From Luteitalea sp. (GTDB taxonomy: Bacteria; Acidobacteriota; Vicinamibacteria; Vicinamibacterales; Vicinamibacteraceae): a stretch of DNA of 64,000 nt. A model generated the notes under the pieces. The model was given only the letters and a program-made list of their open reading frames with translations. It did not search any database and was not told where the DNA came from. Below, in pieces: positions 16,906 to 26,402 of the stretch. A program made the translations under genes and the position numbers. Within the stretch, counting starts at the first letter, position 1. Each line of letters opens with the position of its first letter. The stretch is taken from positions 1-64,000 of the forward strand of contig WHTT01000010.1 of NCBI GenBank assembly GCA_009377605.1, in the 5' to 3' direction.

Positions 16906-18361
16906 GCGCGGAGCGCGCCAGGGCATCAAGCGCCTGCCGATCCACCTTGCCGCGGTCCGTGCGCGGTATCTCGTCAATGAAGAGGACGTCTCGGGGGATT
17001 TTATGAGGCGCGACCCGCTCGGCCAGGAAGGTTCGGACGGCCATCGGTCGTAGCCCGAGCCCGGTATCCGCTCGCACGATGCAGGCGACCAGCACCTGCC
17101 CCCGGCGGTCATCCGGCGCTCCGACCACGGAGACTTCGGCCACACCTGGCATGGTGCGGAGCACCCGCTCGATCTCGTCTGGTTGCACCTTCCGGCCGGC
17201 CACGTTGACAAACGACGACATGCGTCCCGAGAGCACCAAGTCGCCGTCGGCATCGAAGAACCCGAGATCGCCGGTGAGATAGCCGCCATCGACGAATCCT
17301 TCTCCAGGCTGGGTCTCATCCACGTACCCGTGCGAGACGGCCGAGCTGCAGACGTGCACCCGCCCGCTGCCCTGCGGCAGATCGGCGTGCTCGATCGGCC
17401 GTAACGTGATATGCACATCGCCGAGCGGTCGGCCGACGGGTACGGGGCTCTTGACGGCGGCCGAATCGTCGAAGGTGATGCCGCCCGTTTCGGTGCTGCC
17501 GTAGAACGAATGGATCTTTCGATGGAAGTGGCGCTCGAACGCGTCGACGGTGCGGAATTCCAACCGCGCGCCAGCCGAGATGCACGTGCCAAACTGCGGC
17601 GGGAGCGCCCCGCCAGGGACCTGATCCACGAGCGCGTCGAACATGAACGGCACGCCGGGCCAGATGCGGACGCGGTCGTCGATGATGTCCTGCACGAGCT
17701 GTGTGGGCGCGAACGCCTCGCGAAGCACCATGGCCGTTCCCTGCAGCAACATCGGCAGCAGCAGGTTGCCCAGGCCGTACATGTGTGACAGTGGAATCAC
17801 CGCCAGCTGTACGTCCTCCGGGCGGATATCCATGGCTGCAGTGATCTGGCGGACGTCTGCCATGAGGTGTCGCTCGGCTGCTCGGGCGGCCTTCGGTAGG
17901 CCGCTCGACCCAGACGTGAGCTTCAGCAAGCAGGTGTCGGGATAGCGCCCGCGCGGCGGTTGCTCGAGCAGCAGCTCGACGACGAGGCCCCCTGGTAGGG
18001 GAGTCGTCGTGTGTGGCAGCCGAATGTGGACGCCCTCGGGTGCGACGACGGCACAAGCGCCATAGGCGGTGGCGAGGGTGGTGACTTCCGGCATCGCGGT
18101 GCTGCGATCCACCGGCATGAGCGTGACGCCGAGGTCGAAGCAGGCGAGCAAGACTGCCGCGAAGGAGGAGCGGTTCCCCGCCAGCGAGAGCACCACCGAG
18201 CCAGGTGCGAGCCCGAGTCCGGCAAAGGTCTCCCTCGTGCTCACGTATTCGTCCCAGATCCCGCGCGCCGTAAGGGCTCGTCCCTCGGAGCGGGCGACGA
18301 TGAGCGTGCGTGACGGCGTATCGCGACACACCCGGCGAAAGCTATCGAGGAGCTCGCTCAT
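16886..18361 (-). CDS. AMP-dependent acyl/aryl ligase (cluster loading enzyme)
   Basis: A 491-residue ANL-superfamily adenylating enzyme. It has LTSGSSGLPKAA (ATP-phosphate loop), YGSTETGG, TGDLGFFDADGDL and the C-terminal lysine motif PRTDRGKVDR. In aryl-polyene and xanthomonadin clusters a ligase of this type activates the aromatic starter acid for loading on the carrier protein. With a chorismatase two genes away, hydroxybenzoate is a reasonable substrate here (inference). ATG 18361 is only 18 bases from the divergent dehydratase ATG. The last residues (ARQGSGQ) are translated from the CAGTGACC repeat. Confidence 0.82.
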   Translation of the reverse strand: MSELLDSFRRVCRDTPSRTLIVARSEGRALTARGIWDEYVSTRETFAGLGLAPGSVVLSLAGNRSSFAAVLLACFDLGVTLMPVDRSTAMPEVTTLATAYGACAVVAPEGVHIRLPHTTTPLPGGLVVELLLEQPPRGRYPDTCLLKLTSGSSGLPKAARAAERHLMADVRQITAAMDIRPEDVQLAVIPLSHMYGLGNLLLPMLLQGTAMVLREAFAPTQLVQDIIDDRVRIWPGVPFMFDALVDQVPGGALPPQFGTCISAGARLEFRTVDAFERHFHRKIHSFYGSTETGGITFDDSAAVKSPVPVGRPLGDVHITLRPIEHADLPQGSGRVHVCSSAVSHGYVDETQPGEGFVDGGYLTGDLGFFDADGDLVLSGRMSSFVNVAGRKVQPDEIERVLRTMPGVAEVSVVGAPDDRRGQVLVACIVRADTGLGLRPMAVRTFLAERVAPHKIPRDVLFIDEIPRTDRGKVDRQALDALARSARQGSGQ

Positions 18362-18379
18362 TGAGATAGGCTCGTTCTC

Positions 18380-18829
18380 ATGCGCTACCTCGACCTGCTG
18401 CCCCACGCGCCGCCGATGCGCCTGATCGAAGAGGTGCTGGAGGTCGCTCCGGGCGCGCGCGTGCAGGGACGCCGCATCGCACATGCAGACGACTGGTACT
18501 TCAACGGACACTTTCCGGGTCGACCTGTCGTGCCCGCCATTGTACTCGTCGAGCTCGTCGCGCAGGCAGGTGGGCTTGCCGTGGGTACGGCTGCGGAGGA
18601 CGCGCCACCGGCGCCGCGAGCGCTGCGCGTGGCAGGGCTCGGGCCGTTCAAGTTTCCGGCGGCGGCGGGACCGGGCAGCGTGCTCGTCGTCAACGCGCGC
18701 GTCGTCGGCCGCATCGGCAGTCTTGTCAAGATCGAGGGCGACGTGCACGCAGACGGAACCTTAGTCGCGGCAGGGAGCGTGGTGCTCGCGGACGTCGGCA
18801 CTCGTCGCGCAGGCCTGCGCTACGACTGA
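18380..18829 (+). CDS. 3-hydroxyacyl-ACP dehydratase (FabZ-like hotdog)
   Basis: A 149-residue single-hotdog protein. The catalytic His44 lies in NGHFPGRPVVPAIV and Glu58 in LVELVAQAGG, as in FabZ. It removes water from 3-hydroxyacyl-ACP to give a trans double bond; repeated use without enoyl reduction gives a polyene. It is transcribed away from the AMP ligase, with a very short shared upstream region. Its 3' end overlaps the convergent chorismatase gene by 10 bases. Confidence 0.85.
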   Translation: MRYLDLLPHAPPMRLIEEVLEVAPGARVQGRRIAHADDWYFNGHFPGRPVVPAIVLVELVAQAGGLAVGTAAEDAPPAPRALRVAGLGPFKFPAAAGPGSVLVVNARVVGRIGSLVKIEGDVHADGTLVAAGSVVLADVGTRRAGLRYD

Positions 18830-19764
18830 CCATTCCCAAGAGCCGCAATACCTTCGACCTCGACGAGGAGCTCTCGCCGGCAGATCTCACCGCGTGCGAT
18901 TTCGATGTCCTCGGTGTCGGGAAAGAGCTTGCTGGTCTGTTCCAACACGAATGCGGCGTCATCCGCACGCACGACGTAGGCGCGCAGTGCGGTGAACCGG
19001 TACGACGGCTGTGGGGCAGGCCCCTCGATTGAGGCATTCGCCGCCGCGAGCAGCGCTTCGAGATTGGTCAGCGTTTCGCGGGTCTGGCGGCCGATATCCT
19101 CCGCATGCCGCGATTCCTCGCCCACGATGCTTGCCGTACCCCCCACCAACAGGAGCTCTCGCCCGCCGATGGCGCGAGCAGGCCGCGTGGCGCGCGCAAA
19201 GCAGGGTGGCCGCGGACCGTAGCGAGTCGAGTAGTGATACGAAGGGATCTGACGAGGATTCTCAATCGGCGTCCCCGGCTCGTCTGCCGCCAGACAATGC
19301 ACCGTGAGCGTGGCCCCCTCGACGCCCACTGCCGACGCTGTTGCAAGCGTGTGATCGAACGCGCGCGGTGTGCCGTACCACGAGGTGAACGCGCGATAGC
19401 GCCCTCGGTTGAACACCATGTAGCGATCGAGCCCCTCGCCCATGGGGGCATGGATGTCCGGCACGTAGCTCCAAAATCGCACAGGGTGCCGTGCTTCGTC
19501 TGCCAGTCGGTGCGCGATGTTCAAGTACACATCCGCTACCAGGTCCTGGAATCGTTCGGGCGGGAGAGCCGTGGCTCGCGAGACCTCAACCTCGACGAAC
19601 GACAACTGCGGCAGGCGGCGCACATAGACGCCTCCGAGTCTGGTCGGCCCATCGTCGACTCGCCGGCGCGGTGCCTCACCTAGCAGCTCTATGAGCCACC
19701 GGGGAGGAGCGGCGACGAGAGTGGGCAGCGCAGGCGGACGGGCATAGGGGGCGCGAATCGTCAT
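18820..19764 (-). CDS. Chorismatase (FkbO/Hyg5/XanB2 family)
   Basis: A 314-residue enzyme of the chorismatase fold. It shows RFWSYVPDIHAPMGEGLDRY, a central SYHYSTRYGPRPPCFARATR, and GGTASIVGEESRHAEDIG followed by QTRETLTNLEALL, all hallmarks of the family. The family hydrolyses chorismate to 3-hydroxybenzoate, 4-hydroxybenzoate or dihydroxycyclohexadiene carboxylate. XanB2 supplies 3-hydroxybenzoate as xanthomonadin starter. Which product is made here cannot be read off with confidence. Start ATG 19764 (MTIRAPYARPP) is preferred over an upstream extension lacking family similarity. Its placement among polyketide genes fits starter supply. Confidence 0.82.
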   Translation of the reverse strand: MTIRAPYARPPALPTLVAAPPRWLIELLGEAPRRRVDDGPTRLGGVYVRRLPQLSFVEVEVSRATALPPERFQDLVADVYLNIAHRLADEARHPVRFWSYVPDIHAPMGEGLDRYMVFNRGRYRAFTSWYGTPRAFDHTLATASAVGVEGATLTVHCLAADEPGTPIENPRQIPSYHYSTRYGPRPPCFARATRPARAIGGRELLLVGGTASIVGEESRHAEDIGRQTRETLTNLEALLAAANASIEGPAPQPSYRFTALRAYVVRADDAAFVLEQTSKLFPDTEDIEIARGEICRRELLVEVEGIAALGNGQS

Positions 19765-19858
19765 GGGAACGTGCAGGGAGACCTGCCCTGCGCCGGTGCG
19801 ACCATGATACAGCCAAGACGCACGAGTCGGCGGGCACCGACTACAATGCGAGGAGGTT

Positions 19859-21052
19859 ATGGCTGTCGACATGTCCTCGGCCGGACGTCTCCGATCGCGC
19901 GCGCTCACGCGAGCCGGGCGGCTCCAGCGAGTGATCTACGAGCTTCGGACGGAGGGCACCAGCCGGCGCCGCGACGCAGTGGCGGTCGGCCTGGGACTCT
20001 TCGTGGGCTGCTCGCCGTTCTGGGGGCTTCACCTGGTGCTCTGCTGGATCGCTGGGCGACTCCTTGGCCTCAACCGCTTGAAGCTGTACCTCGCCGCGAA
20101 CCTTGCAAACCCGTTCTCCGCGCCGTTTCTGGTGTTCGGGGAGGTGCAGACCGGTGCCTTCTTGCGGCGCGGCGCGCCGCATGAGCTGTCATTGGAGGGC
20201 ATCAAACAGACCAGTCCATGGGTCTTTGGTGGTGACTTCGTGCTCGGGAGCCTGGTCGTTGGTGGGGTGCTCGGCCTCCTGGCTGCGGCGATTACGTACT
20301 TCACGATGCGACGCGCATCACACGATCCGGCATTTTCGACGGTGGTGCGCGAGGCTGCCGATCGGTTTCTCGCCACCGGCATCACCGCCTGGGAGTTCGC
20401 GCGCGGGAAGTTGCGGAACGATCCCGTCTACCGCGAGGTGTTGTGTGGCGGCTGGCTGCCATCAGGTGGGACCCTAGTCGATGTTGGATGTGGTCAAGGA
20501 CTCATGCTCGCGCTGCTTGCCGACGCTCGGCAGGAAATGGAAGAAGGGAGGTGGCCGTCGACCTTGCCCCCGCCGCCTCGCTTCGACGGCTTGGCGGGCC
20601 TCGAGCTGCGGCGGCGTGTCGCACATATCGCAGAGCGCGCGTTGGAGAAGGACGCCACGATCGTCCACGGTGATGCGCGCCACACCCTGCCTCGAGGCTG
20701 TCGCGTCGTCCTTTGCTTCGATGTTCTTCACCTCATGTCGGCCGAGGACCAAGATCAGCTGCTGGCGTCGGTCGCGAGCGCGCTAGAGCCGGGGGGCATT
20801 CTCGTGGTGCGCGAGGCGGATGCGGCCGGAGGTTGGCGCTTTCAGATGGTTCGCGCCGGCAACTGGATCAAGGCGATTGCGATCGGCCGGTGGCGGCAGA
20901 GGTTTCACTTTCGCACGACGGACGAGTGGCTGGCCTGCCTGGCGCGTCACGGCTTCGTGGCCGATGTTCGGCCCATGGGCCACGGGACTCCTTTTGCGAA
21001 CGTCCTGCTCCGGGCCAAGCGGCAGCAAGAGCTAAGGACCGACGCGGCGTGA
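19859..21052 (+). CDS. DUF2062 membrane domain fused to SAM methyltransferase
   Basis: A 397-residue two-domain protein. Residues about 35-155 are a DUF2062 module (RRRDAVAVGLGLFVGCSPFWG, ANLANPFSAPF, two to three membrane helices). Residues about 195-395 are a class I methyltransferase with LVDVGCGQGLMLALL as SAM-binding loop and a later CFDVLHLMS. Cluster methyltransferases modify the aromatic head of aryl polyenes, so a membrane-tethered ring or phenol methylase is a plausible role. AGGAGG sits only 2 bases before ATG 19859, so ATG 19871 is an alternative start. Confidence 0.75.
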   Translation: MAVDMSSAGRLRSRALTRAGRLQRVIYELRTEGTSRRRDAVAVGLGLFVGCSPFWGLHLVLCWIAGRLLGLNRLKLYLAANLANPFSAPFLVFGEVQTGAFLRRGAPHELSLEGIKQTSPWVFGGDFVLGSLVVGGVLGLLAAAITYFTMRRASHDPAFSTVVREAADRFLATGITAWEFARGKLRNDPVYREVLCGGWLPSGGTLVDVGCGQGLMLALLADARQEMEEGRWPSTLPPPPRFDGLAGLELRRRVAHIAERALEKDATIVHGDARHTLPRGCRVVLCFDVLHLMSAEDQDQLLASVASALEPGGILVVREADAAGGWRFQMVRAGNWIKAIAIGRWRQRFHFRTTDEWLACLARHGFVADVRPMGHGTPFANVLLRAKRQQELRTDAA

Positions 21053-22090
21053 TTGGACCAGGTCGGCGATCTGAACGATCTGCCTGAGCGCGCGCCCGTC
21101 GCGGTCGAACGTGCCGCCAAACCAAATCCCACACCTGATGGGGACGCCGCTCAACGAGGGTGTCGTTGGAGCGGGCCACCCGCTGGTCGCTGGCGCGTCG
21201 TTGGCTGGCGCGCGCGACATGGCCGTTCCAGAACGTGCCCAGCAGTACCTGATGTCCGACCAGACCGCCCGTTGGAGCCCGTTCGGACTCTGTTGCTCGA
21301 CCGGAAAAGCGAGAGCGTGACCACGGAGGAAGTTCTGGACGGTACCCAACGCACGCGATGACTGGACGAGCGGGGTTTCTCGACGGATCGGGTATGCGAA
21401 TCGCAATGTGACCGTGCCCGAGCCGTCGACGCGCCACGCGCGTAGGGCATGGTCCGTCCGGTCGAAGATATCCCACTCGAGCAAATGGCCCCAGGGGACC
21501 TCGATCGCGGAGGCGACCACGCGATCCCCACGGGTCAGGAGCGTGTCGCGATGCGCTTCGACCGCCCGATGTCGCAGCACGAGCTTGCCGCACAGCAAGC
21601 CTGCCAGCACGAAGATGGTTGCCGCGGCAAGGCCCACCTGGGAATGCCGGCGCACTCGGATTGCGACCGCGCCGGTGATCAAGAGCACCAAGACGAACGG
21701 ATCGCCCATCGCGACGAGCGGTGCGCTGATGAGCGGGTCGACGAGCGGCCATCCGACACGAACGCTGGCGCCGGAGACGAGGTCCCAGAAGAGGTGGCCG
21801 AGGCTGCCAGCCCACGCCGCGGCGAGTAGGCGCGGAAAGCGTGCCTGGGAACGTGCGAGACGCACCATGCCCGCGGCGGCGACGGCACACACCGCCGTGC
21901 CAACGAGCGCGTGGGTACCGGCGACATGGGCGCGCAGATAGACGTCCCACGCCACCGGCATCAAGACAACGTCGCTGTCGGGCAGAATCGAGCCTAGTAG
22001 ACACGCGCCAACGGCACCCGAGCCGAGCCGCTTCCGATCATCCAGCCCGATGAGCACGCGGCCGAACAGCAGGTGCGAGAGCGCGTCCAT
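21032..22090 (-). CDS. Predicted membrane-bound metal-dependent hydrolase (DUF457/YdjM-like)
   Basis: A 352-residue protein. MDALSHLLFGRVL carries the first conserved His, ILPDSDVV an acidic pair, and RAHVAGTHALVG and GSLGHLFWDLV further His/Asp residues, all spread over about five membrane helices. This is the pattern of the DUF457 family. The C-terminal third (about 200-352) is soluble and variable. It overlaps the convergent methyltransferase gene by 21 bases and begins the leftward operon tail after the acyltransferase (17-base gap). Its role in the cluster is unknown. Confidence 0.7.
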   Translation of the reverse strand: MDALSHLLFGRVLIGLDDRKRLGSGAVGACLLGSILPDSDVVLMPVAWDVYLRAHVAGTHALVGTAVCAVAAAGMVRLARSQARFPRLLAAAWAGSLGHLFWDLVSGASVRVGWPLVDPLISAPLVAMGDPFVLVLLITGAVAIRVRRHSQVGLAAATIFVLAGLLCGKLVLRHRAVEAHRDTLLTRGDRVVASAIEVPWGHLLEWDIFDRTDHALRAWRVDGSGTVTLRFAYPIRRETPLVQSSRALGTVQNFLRGHALAFPVEQQSPNGLQRAVWSDIRYCWARSGTAMSRAPANDAPATSGWPAPTTPSLSGVPIRCGIWFGGTFDRDGRALRQIVQIADLVQSRRVGP

Positions 22091-22107
22091 GTGGCGCCGT
22101 CACCTCC

Positions 22108-23043
22108 TCACCTGGTCGCGCCGTCACCTGCCACGTCCCAGTAGCGATAGAACTGATACCACAGCTCGGGGCGCGCGCGAACGCGTGCTTCGATCGCTTC
22201 CGCCACGCGTTGCGTGGCGTTCTGAACGAGCGTCTCACGATCGCCGTCACGCCCGACGAAGATGGGAGCCCCCAGGTGCACCAGAAATCGTCCATCGTCG
22301 CGACGCTCGAGCGAGACCGGCACGAGCGGCGCGCCGGTCAAGTACGCCATGAGCGCCGGCGTGCGGAGAAAGAGCGCTTGGCGTTCGAAGAGCGTGACCG
22401 GCACGCGGTCGCGGCCGACGTGCCGATCGACGAGGAGAGCCACGAGCTGACCTTCCGAGAGCTTCCGGCGAATCTGCAGCGCGGTGTCCATCGACTGTCG
22501 CACGGAAATCGTGTCGATGCCCAGCGCCTGCCGAATCGTGTCCCGGAGGCGATTGGCCTCCGGGCTCGCTTCCGTCATGGCCAACACGCTCAGCGGGTAG
22601 TCGTACGCGCGGCGCAACAGGATGCCGCCCATCTCCCAGTTGCCATGATGAGCGCTGACGAGGAGCATGCCGCGTCCAGCATGCAGGAGCTCATCGACCG
22701 TCTCCCGGTTATCGAACAGGAACAGGTCGCGCGCCTCTTCTCGTGAGAGGCGCAAGCCGCGAATGAAGTCGATGACGTCGCGCGCGTAGCTGCGATAGGT
22801 CGCCAGCGCGCGTTGCCGGAGCGCCGCGTCACTCTCGGTTGGAAAGACGACGCGGAGGTTGTGGACGAGGGCGTCCGTCGTTGCGTGCATCAATCGCCAT
22901 GCGAGGAAGGTGCTCGCATGGCCAATGCCGTACGAGACCGAGCGGGGCAGCACGCTCACGCCACGATACGTGGCGGCGTAGATGGTCCCGCTGTTCAAAG
23001 CGTGTGACGTCCAGGAGGTTGTCGGCGAATCGGCGCTACGCAC
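22108..23043 (-). CDS. HtrB/LpxL-type lysophospholipid acyltransferase
   Basis: A 311-residue inner-membrane acyltransferase. The catalytic His-x4-Glu is seen as AHHGNWEMGG, and the later LVDRHVGRDRVPV and RTPALMAYLTGAPLVP blocks are typical of the lipid A acyltransferase family. In aryl-polyene clusters this family is thought to attach the chain to a lipid or glycolipid anchor. It lies 6 bases after the glycosyltransferase stop, within an exporter-glycosyltransferase-acyltransferase operon. The start is GTG 23043. Confidence 0.82.
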   Translation of the reverse strand: MRSADSPTTSWTSHALNSGTIYAATYRGVSVLPRSVSYGIGHASTFLAWRLMHATTDALVHNLRVVFPTESDAALRQRALATYRSYARDVIDFIRGLRLSREEARDLFLFDNRETVDELLHAGRGMLLVSAHHGNWEMGGILLRRAYDYPLSVLAMTEASPEANRLRDTIRQALGIDTISVRQSMDTALQIRRKLSEGQLVALLVDRHVGRDRVPVTLFERQALFLRTPALMAYLTGAPLVPVSLERRDDGRFLVHLGAPIFVGRDGDRETLVQNATQRVAEAIEARVRARPELWYQFYRYWDVAGDGATR

Positions 23044-23049
23044 GTCAGG

Positions 23050-23721
23050 TTACATCCTTTCGAGGAACCGGTAATACACCGCGAGAAAGCAGGTCTTCGT
23101 AGTGTCGCGCATGGGCCGCAGCTTGCTGCGCTCCATGCCGTACACCGCGCTGACGGGCATCTCGATGATCCGAGCTCGGCGTCGCGCGAGCTTGACCAGC
23201 ATCTCGGTCTCGATCTCGAAGCCCGTGGCGCTGAGCGGGACGTTGCGCAGCGCCTCGCAGCGGTACACACGGAATCCTGACTGTGTATCTCGAAGTGGAA
23301 GCCCCACGAACCACGAGAGCACGCGGCTACCAGTCACGTTCGCGTAATAGCGTGAGGCTGGCATCGCAGCTCTGTCGAACCGCCGGCCGCCGATGACGAG
23401 GTCGGCTCCGGAGCGCCGCGCCGTGTCGAGCAGCCGCGGGACCTCGTCTGGAACGTGCTGCAAGTCACCGTCCAAGACGACGAGGTGTGTGGCAGGCGAA
23501 GCGAGCACGACTGCCAGCCCGGCACGCACCGCACGCCCTTTTCCGAGGTTGCGCGTGTGCGAAATGACGTCGGCGCCCGCCTGCCGCGCTGCTTCACCCG
23601 TTCGATCCGTCGATCCATCGTCGACCACGAGCACCCGCTCGACGTGCGGCGCGACGCCGCGGACGACGCGGGCGATCGTGCTCACTTCGTTGTACGCAGG
23701 AATCATGGCTTGCGCGCGCAT
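23050..23721 (-). CDS. Family 2 glycosyltransferase
   Basis: A 223-residue GT2 enzyme of the dolichol-phosphate-mannose-synthase-like branch. IPAYNEVSTIARVV opens the nucleotide-sugar domain, VVDDGSTDRT and VLDGDLQHVPDEV carry the metal-binding aspartates, and LRDTQSGFRVYR is the acceptor-side motif. There is no C-terminal membrane anchor. It overlaps the exporter gene by 19 bases, so expression is coupled. The neighbouring acyltransferase suggests it builds a sugar-containing anchor for the product (inference). Confidence 0.85.
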   Translation of the reverse strand: MRAQAMIPAYNEVSTIARVVRGVAPHVERVLVVDDGSTDRTGEAARQAGADVISHTRNLGKGRAVRAGLAVVLASPATHLVVLDGDLQHVPDEVPRLLDTARRSGADLVIGGRRFDRAAMPASRYYANVTGSRVLSWFVGLPLRDTQSGFRVYRCEALRNVPLSATGFEIETEMLVKLARRRARIIEMPVSAVYGMERSKLRPMRDTTKTCFLAVYYRFLERM

Positions 23722-26222
23722 GTCGCTCCAACCCGCTCCAACATCGCCGGCAGCACCAGCACCGACGCCGCCACCAGCGCCAGCACGCTCACCGCGGACA
23801 CGACGCCGATCGACTGCAGCGGCGGGTACGACGAGTTGATCAATGTGCCATATCCGAGCAGCGTGATGAGGCCGGCCACGAGAATCACGGGCGCGAGCTC
23901 CGACGTAGCCCGTTCAGCGTGGTAGCCATACTGCCGGTACCGGTGCACGAGGTGGATGCCATAGTCGACGCCGATGCCCACGAAGGTGACGACCGCAAAG
24001 ACGGCGAACAGATCCAGCTCGACACCGGCGAGTGCGAGCACACCGGCGGTCCAGACGAGGCCGAGCGCCGTTGGGGCAAGCGCGAGCAGCGAGAGCCGCC
24101 ACTCGCGGAACGTCGCGAGGATCAGCGCGAGCACGATTGCCGTGCCCACGCCGAGGCCCTTGAGAAACTCCGGCAGGAAGCGTGCCGCGAGCTCGGCGTT
24201 CACGAGCGGCAAGCCGGTGAGCTGTTGATCTGGCGCCACGCGTCGCACCAGCGCGTCGACGCGCGCGATATCCTTGGCGTCGCGTGGCAGCACGTACGAG
24301 GCGAGCACCCAACCGCCGCCCTCGCGCGACACGAAGCGCGAGATGACATCGCCGAGACCGTGGTCGACATACCCCTGATAGCTCACCCGTTGCGCGCGGT
24401 CGAGCAGACGCGGCAGACGCGCCACGAAGGGGGCGAGCGTGTCGGTGCGGAAGCCAACGTCGGTCGCGACTTGGTGGATTCTCCGTCCAGCGACGTCGGG
24501 CGAGAGACCCTCCTGGCGCAAGCGCTGCCTCGTGACGGCTTGCTGGCGAGACGAGGGCAGCAGCGCGCTCACGGTGTGAATCGGAAGGCCCGGTAGCTCG
24601 CGATGGATCGCGTCGGCGAGCTTCGCGTTCCCGTCGACGAGCGTCTGCAGCTCCCTGCCGCGCGCGAGCACGACGCCGACGTCGGTTGGCAGGCCAAACC
24701 GTCGCGCCACCGCTTGCTCGAACTGGACAGCGGGCGTCGTGGACTCCAAGCGCTCCAGTGTCGGGTTGACCTGCAGTCCGAGCGCGGCGACGGCGAGCGC
24801 GACCGTGACCAGGGCGGCCGCGATGAGAACGAGGCGACTTTGTCGACCGATGAGCGCGGCAAGACCTGGCAGGGTGAGCGCTCGTGGCGGGCGGGTCCCC
24901 GGTCGGGACGGGAGCATGGCCGGCACGAGGAGCAATGTCAGAATGCCACAGACGACCATACTGTGGCCAATGAGCATACCGAGCTGTTGCAAGCTCGGGT
25001 AGTCGATCACCACGAGCCCGTAGAAGGTTGCGGCCGTGGTCCACATGCCGAGCAGCATGCTCGCCGATGCGCCTGACGTTCGACGCACGGCCTCGTGCGA
25101 GGGCAGCCCGTCGCTCAGACCGAGCCGATACGTCACATAGAGCAACACCACGCCATCGATGCCAAGGCCGAAGAGCATGGCCGACGCGCCTGTCGCAGCG
25201 GCTGAGAGGGTAGTGCCGGCGAAGCCCAGGGCCCCCAGTACCACGAGCAGCGAGAGCCCGGTCGGAATTGCGCCACAGGCCAGCAGCCACGGGCTACGAA
25301 AGATGAGCAGGAGAGCGGGCAGGATCAGGACCAGCGATCCGATGCTGTTGACGATGCTCTCGCGCTTGATCTGTGCCTCGGTCTCGATGCCGATCCGATG
25401 GCCACCAGCGTATGCCACGTCCAGCGGCGGCAACGCGTCGGCGAACGGATCGGAGATCACGTCGCGGGACTCTTCGTTCGGCGTGTTGCGTTCGAGACCC
25501 ATATCGTGCGTGACGGCCCGCTCGATGTCGTTCAGCCGCTCGAACAATCGATGCGAAAACGCGGTATCGAACGGCGGCGAGCTGGGGCGGGCGATCACGA
25601 GCCGGCTCTGGCCATCAGGAGCGACGTATCCGGAGCTGCTCGCCCCGAGGCCTACACCGGCGCTGCCGCCTCCGAGCTGCGCGCTCAAGAGGTTGAACAG
25701 CCCAAGGGGATCCTGGCTCACCATCGTGGTCACCGCAGGTGATGGCAGCGTCAGCAGCCTTCGGCTTGCGTCGAGCGCCTCACGCATCTCCTCCGGCTCG
25801 AAGCGTGCAAGGGCCGCGTGGAGCCGTTGCTCGTCGAGCAGCCACAACAGGTGATCGGCCAGATACGACCAGTCGCGCGTGGTATCGATGCGACCGGTGT
25901 CGATGTGATCGATTTCGGGAGCTTTGCCCAGTCGTGCGACGAACCGATCGATGACGGAATCGTATTCGTCGATGGTGTGGTCAGGCGGTGCGGTAAAGAC
26001 GATGTAGAGTTGATCGAGGCTGCCGAATCGTTCGAGATAGGTCTCGAAGGCGGGCACCGCCGCGCCCTCTCGAGGCAACAGATGGAGCACGTTGGCATCG
26101 AACCTCACTCGACTGACACCAACCACCGAGACGAGTAAGAGCACGCAGGTGCCGATGAGCACCAGGCGGCGGTGGCCCCTGGCCCAAGCGATGAGGGCGG
26201 GTATTGAAAAGATGCCTGTCAT
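23703..26222 (-). CDS. MMPL/RND-superfamily exporter
   Basis: A protein of about 839 residues with two RND halves. Each half has one N-terminal membrane helix, a large periplasmic loop and a five-helix bundle (for example IVNSIGSLVLILPALLLIF and LFGLGIDGVVLLYVTYR, then VGTAIVLALILATF and FVGIGVDYGIHLVHRYR). The GxGxDxxxxL/HxxxR signatures of MMPL transporters are clear. In aryl-polyene clusters an MMPL protein is proposed to carry the lipid-linked product across the inner membrane. The frame is open upstream to 26378, but ATG 26222 (MTGIFSIPALIAWARG) best fits the family start. Confidence 0.85.
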   Translation of the reverse strand: MTGIFSIPALIAWARGHRRLVLIGTCVLLLVSVVGVSRVRFDANVLHLLPREGAAVPAFETYLERFGSLDQLYIVFTAPPDHTIDEYDSVIDRFVARLGKAPEIDHIDTGRIDTTRDWSYLADHLLWLLDEQRLHAALARFEPEEMREALDASRRLLTLPSPAVTTMVSQDPLGLFNLLSAQLGGGSAGVGLGASSSGYVAPDGQSRLVIARPSSPPFDTAFSHRLFERLNDIERAVTHDMGLERNTPNEESRDVISDPFADALPPLDVAYAGGHRIGIETEAQIKRESIVNSIGSLVLILPALLLIFRSPWLLACGAIPTGLSLLVVLGALGFAGTTLSAAATGASAMLFGLGIDGVVLLYVTYRLGLSDGLPSHEAVRRTSGASASMLLGMWTTAATFYGLVVIDYPSLQQLGMLIGHSMVVCGILTLLLVPAMLPSRPGTRPPRALTLPGLAALIGRQSRLVLIAAALVTVALAVAALGLQVNPTLERLESTTPAVQFEQAVARRFGLPTDVGVVLARGRELQTLVDGNAKLADAIHRELPGLPIHTVSALLPSSRQQAVTRQRLRQEGLSPDVAGRRIHQVATDVGFRTDTLAPFVARLPRLLDRAQRVSYQGYVDHGLGDVISRFVSREGGGWVLASYVLPRDAKDIARVDALVRRVAPDQQLTGLPLVNAELAARFLPEFLKGLGVGTAIVLALILATFREWRLSLLALAPTALGLVWTAGVLALAGVELDLFAVFAVVTFVGIGVDYGIHLVHRYRQYGYHAERATSELAPVILVAGLITLLGYGTLINSSYPPLQSIGVVSAVSVLALVAASVLVLPAMLERVGATCARKP

Positions 26223-26319
26223 CGTCACGTTCGAGAGCGGTCGATCGGCGCCGTCTGCGATGACTTCGCGTCGGTTGGCGATCATATCTTCATCGCGGAC
26301 GATTTGTGCCACGTAGGGC

Positions 26320-26348
26320 TTGACACGCGGCGAGGGTGACGCTAATTT
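26320..26348 (+). promoter_or_regulatory. Predicted promoter for blaI-like gene
   Basis: TTGACA (26320-26325) and TAATTT (26343-26348) are separated by 17 bases, ahead of the BlaI-family gene and divergent from the exporter. The expected start of transcription near 26355 leaves a leader of roughly 50 bases, in which a BlaI operator could lie; I do not see a perfect dyad. Confidence 0.4.
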
Positions 26349-26402
26349 TTCAGCATTGTGGGACTTGAGCGCGTTCACCCTCGGACTTCACGCTAGATCA
26401 TC

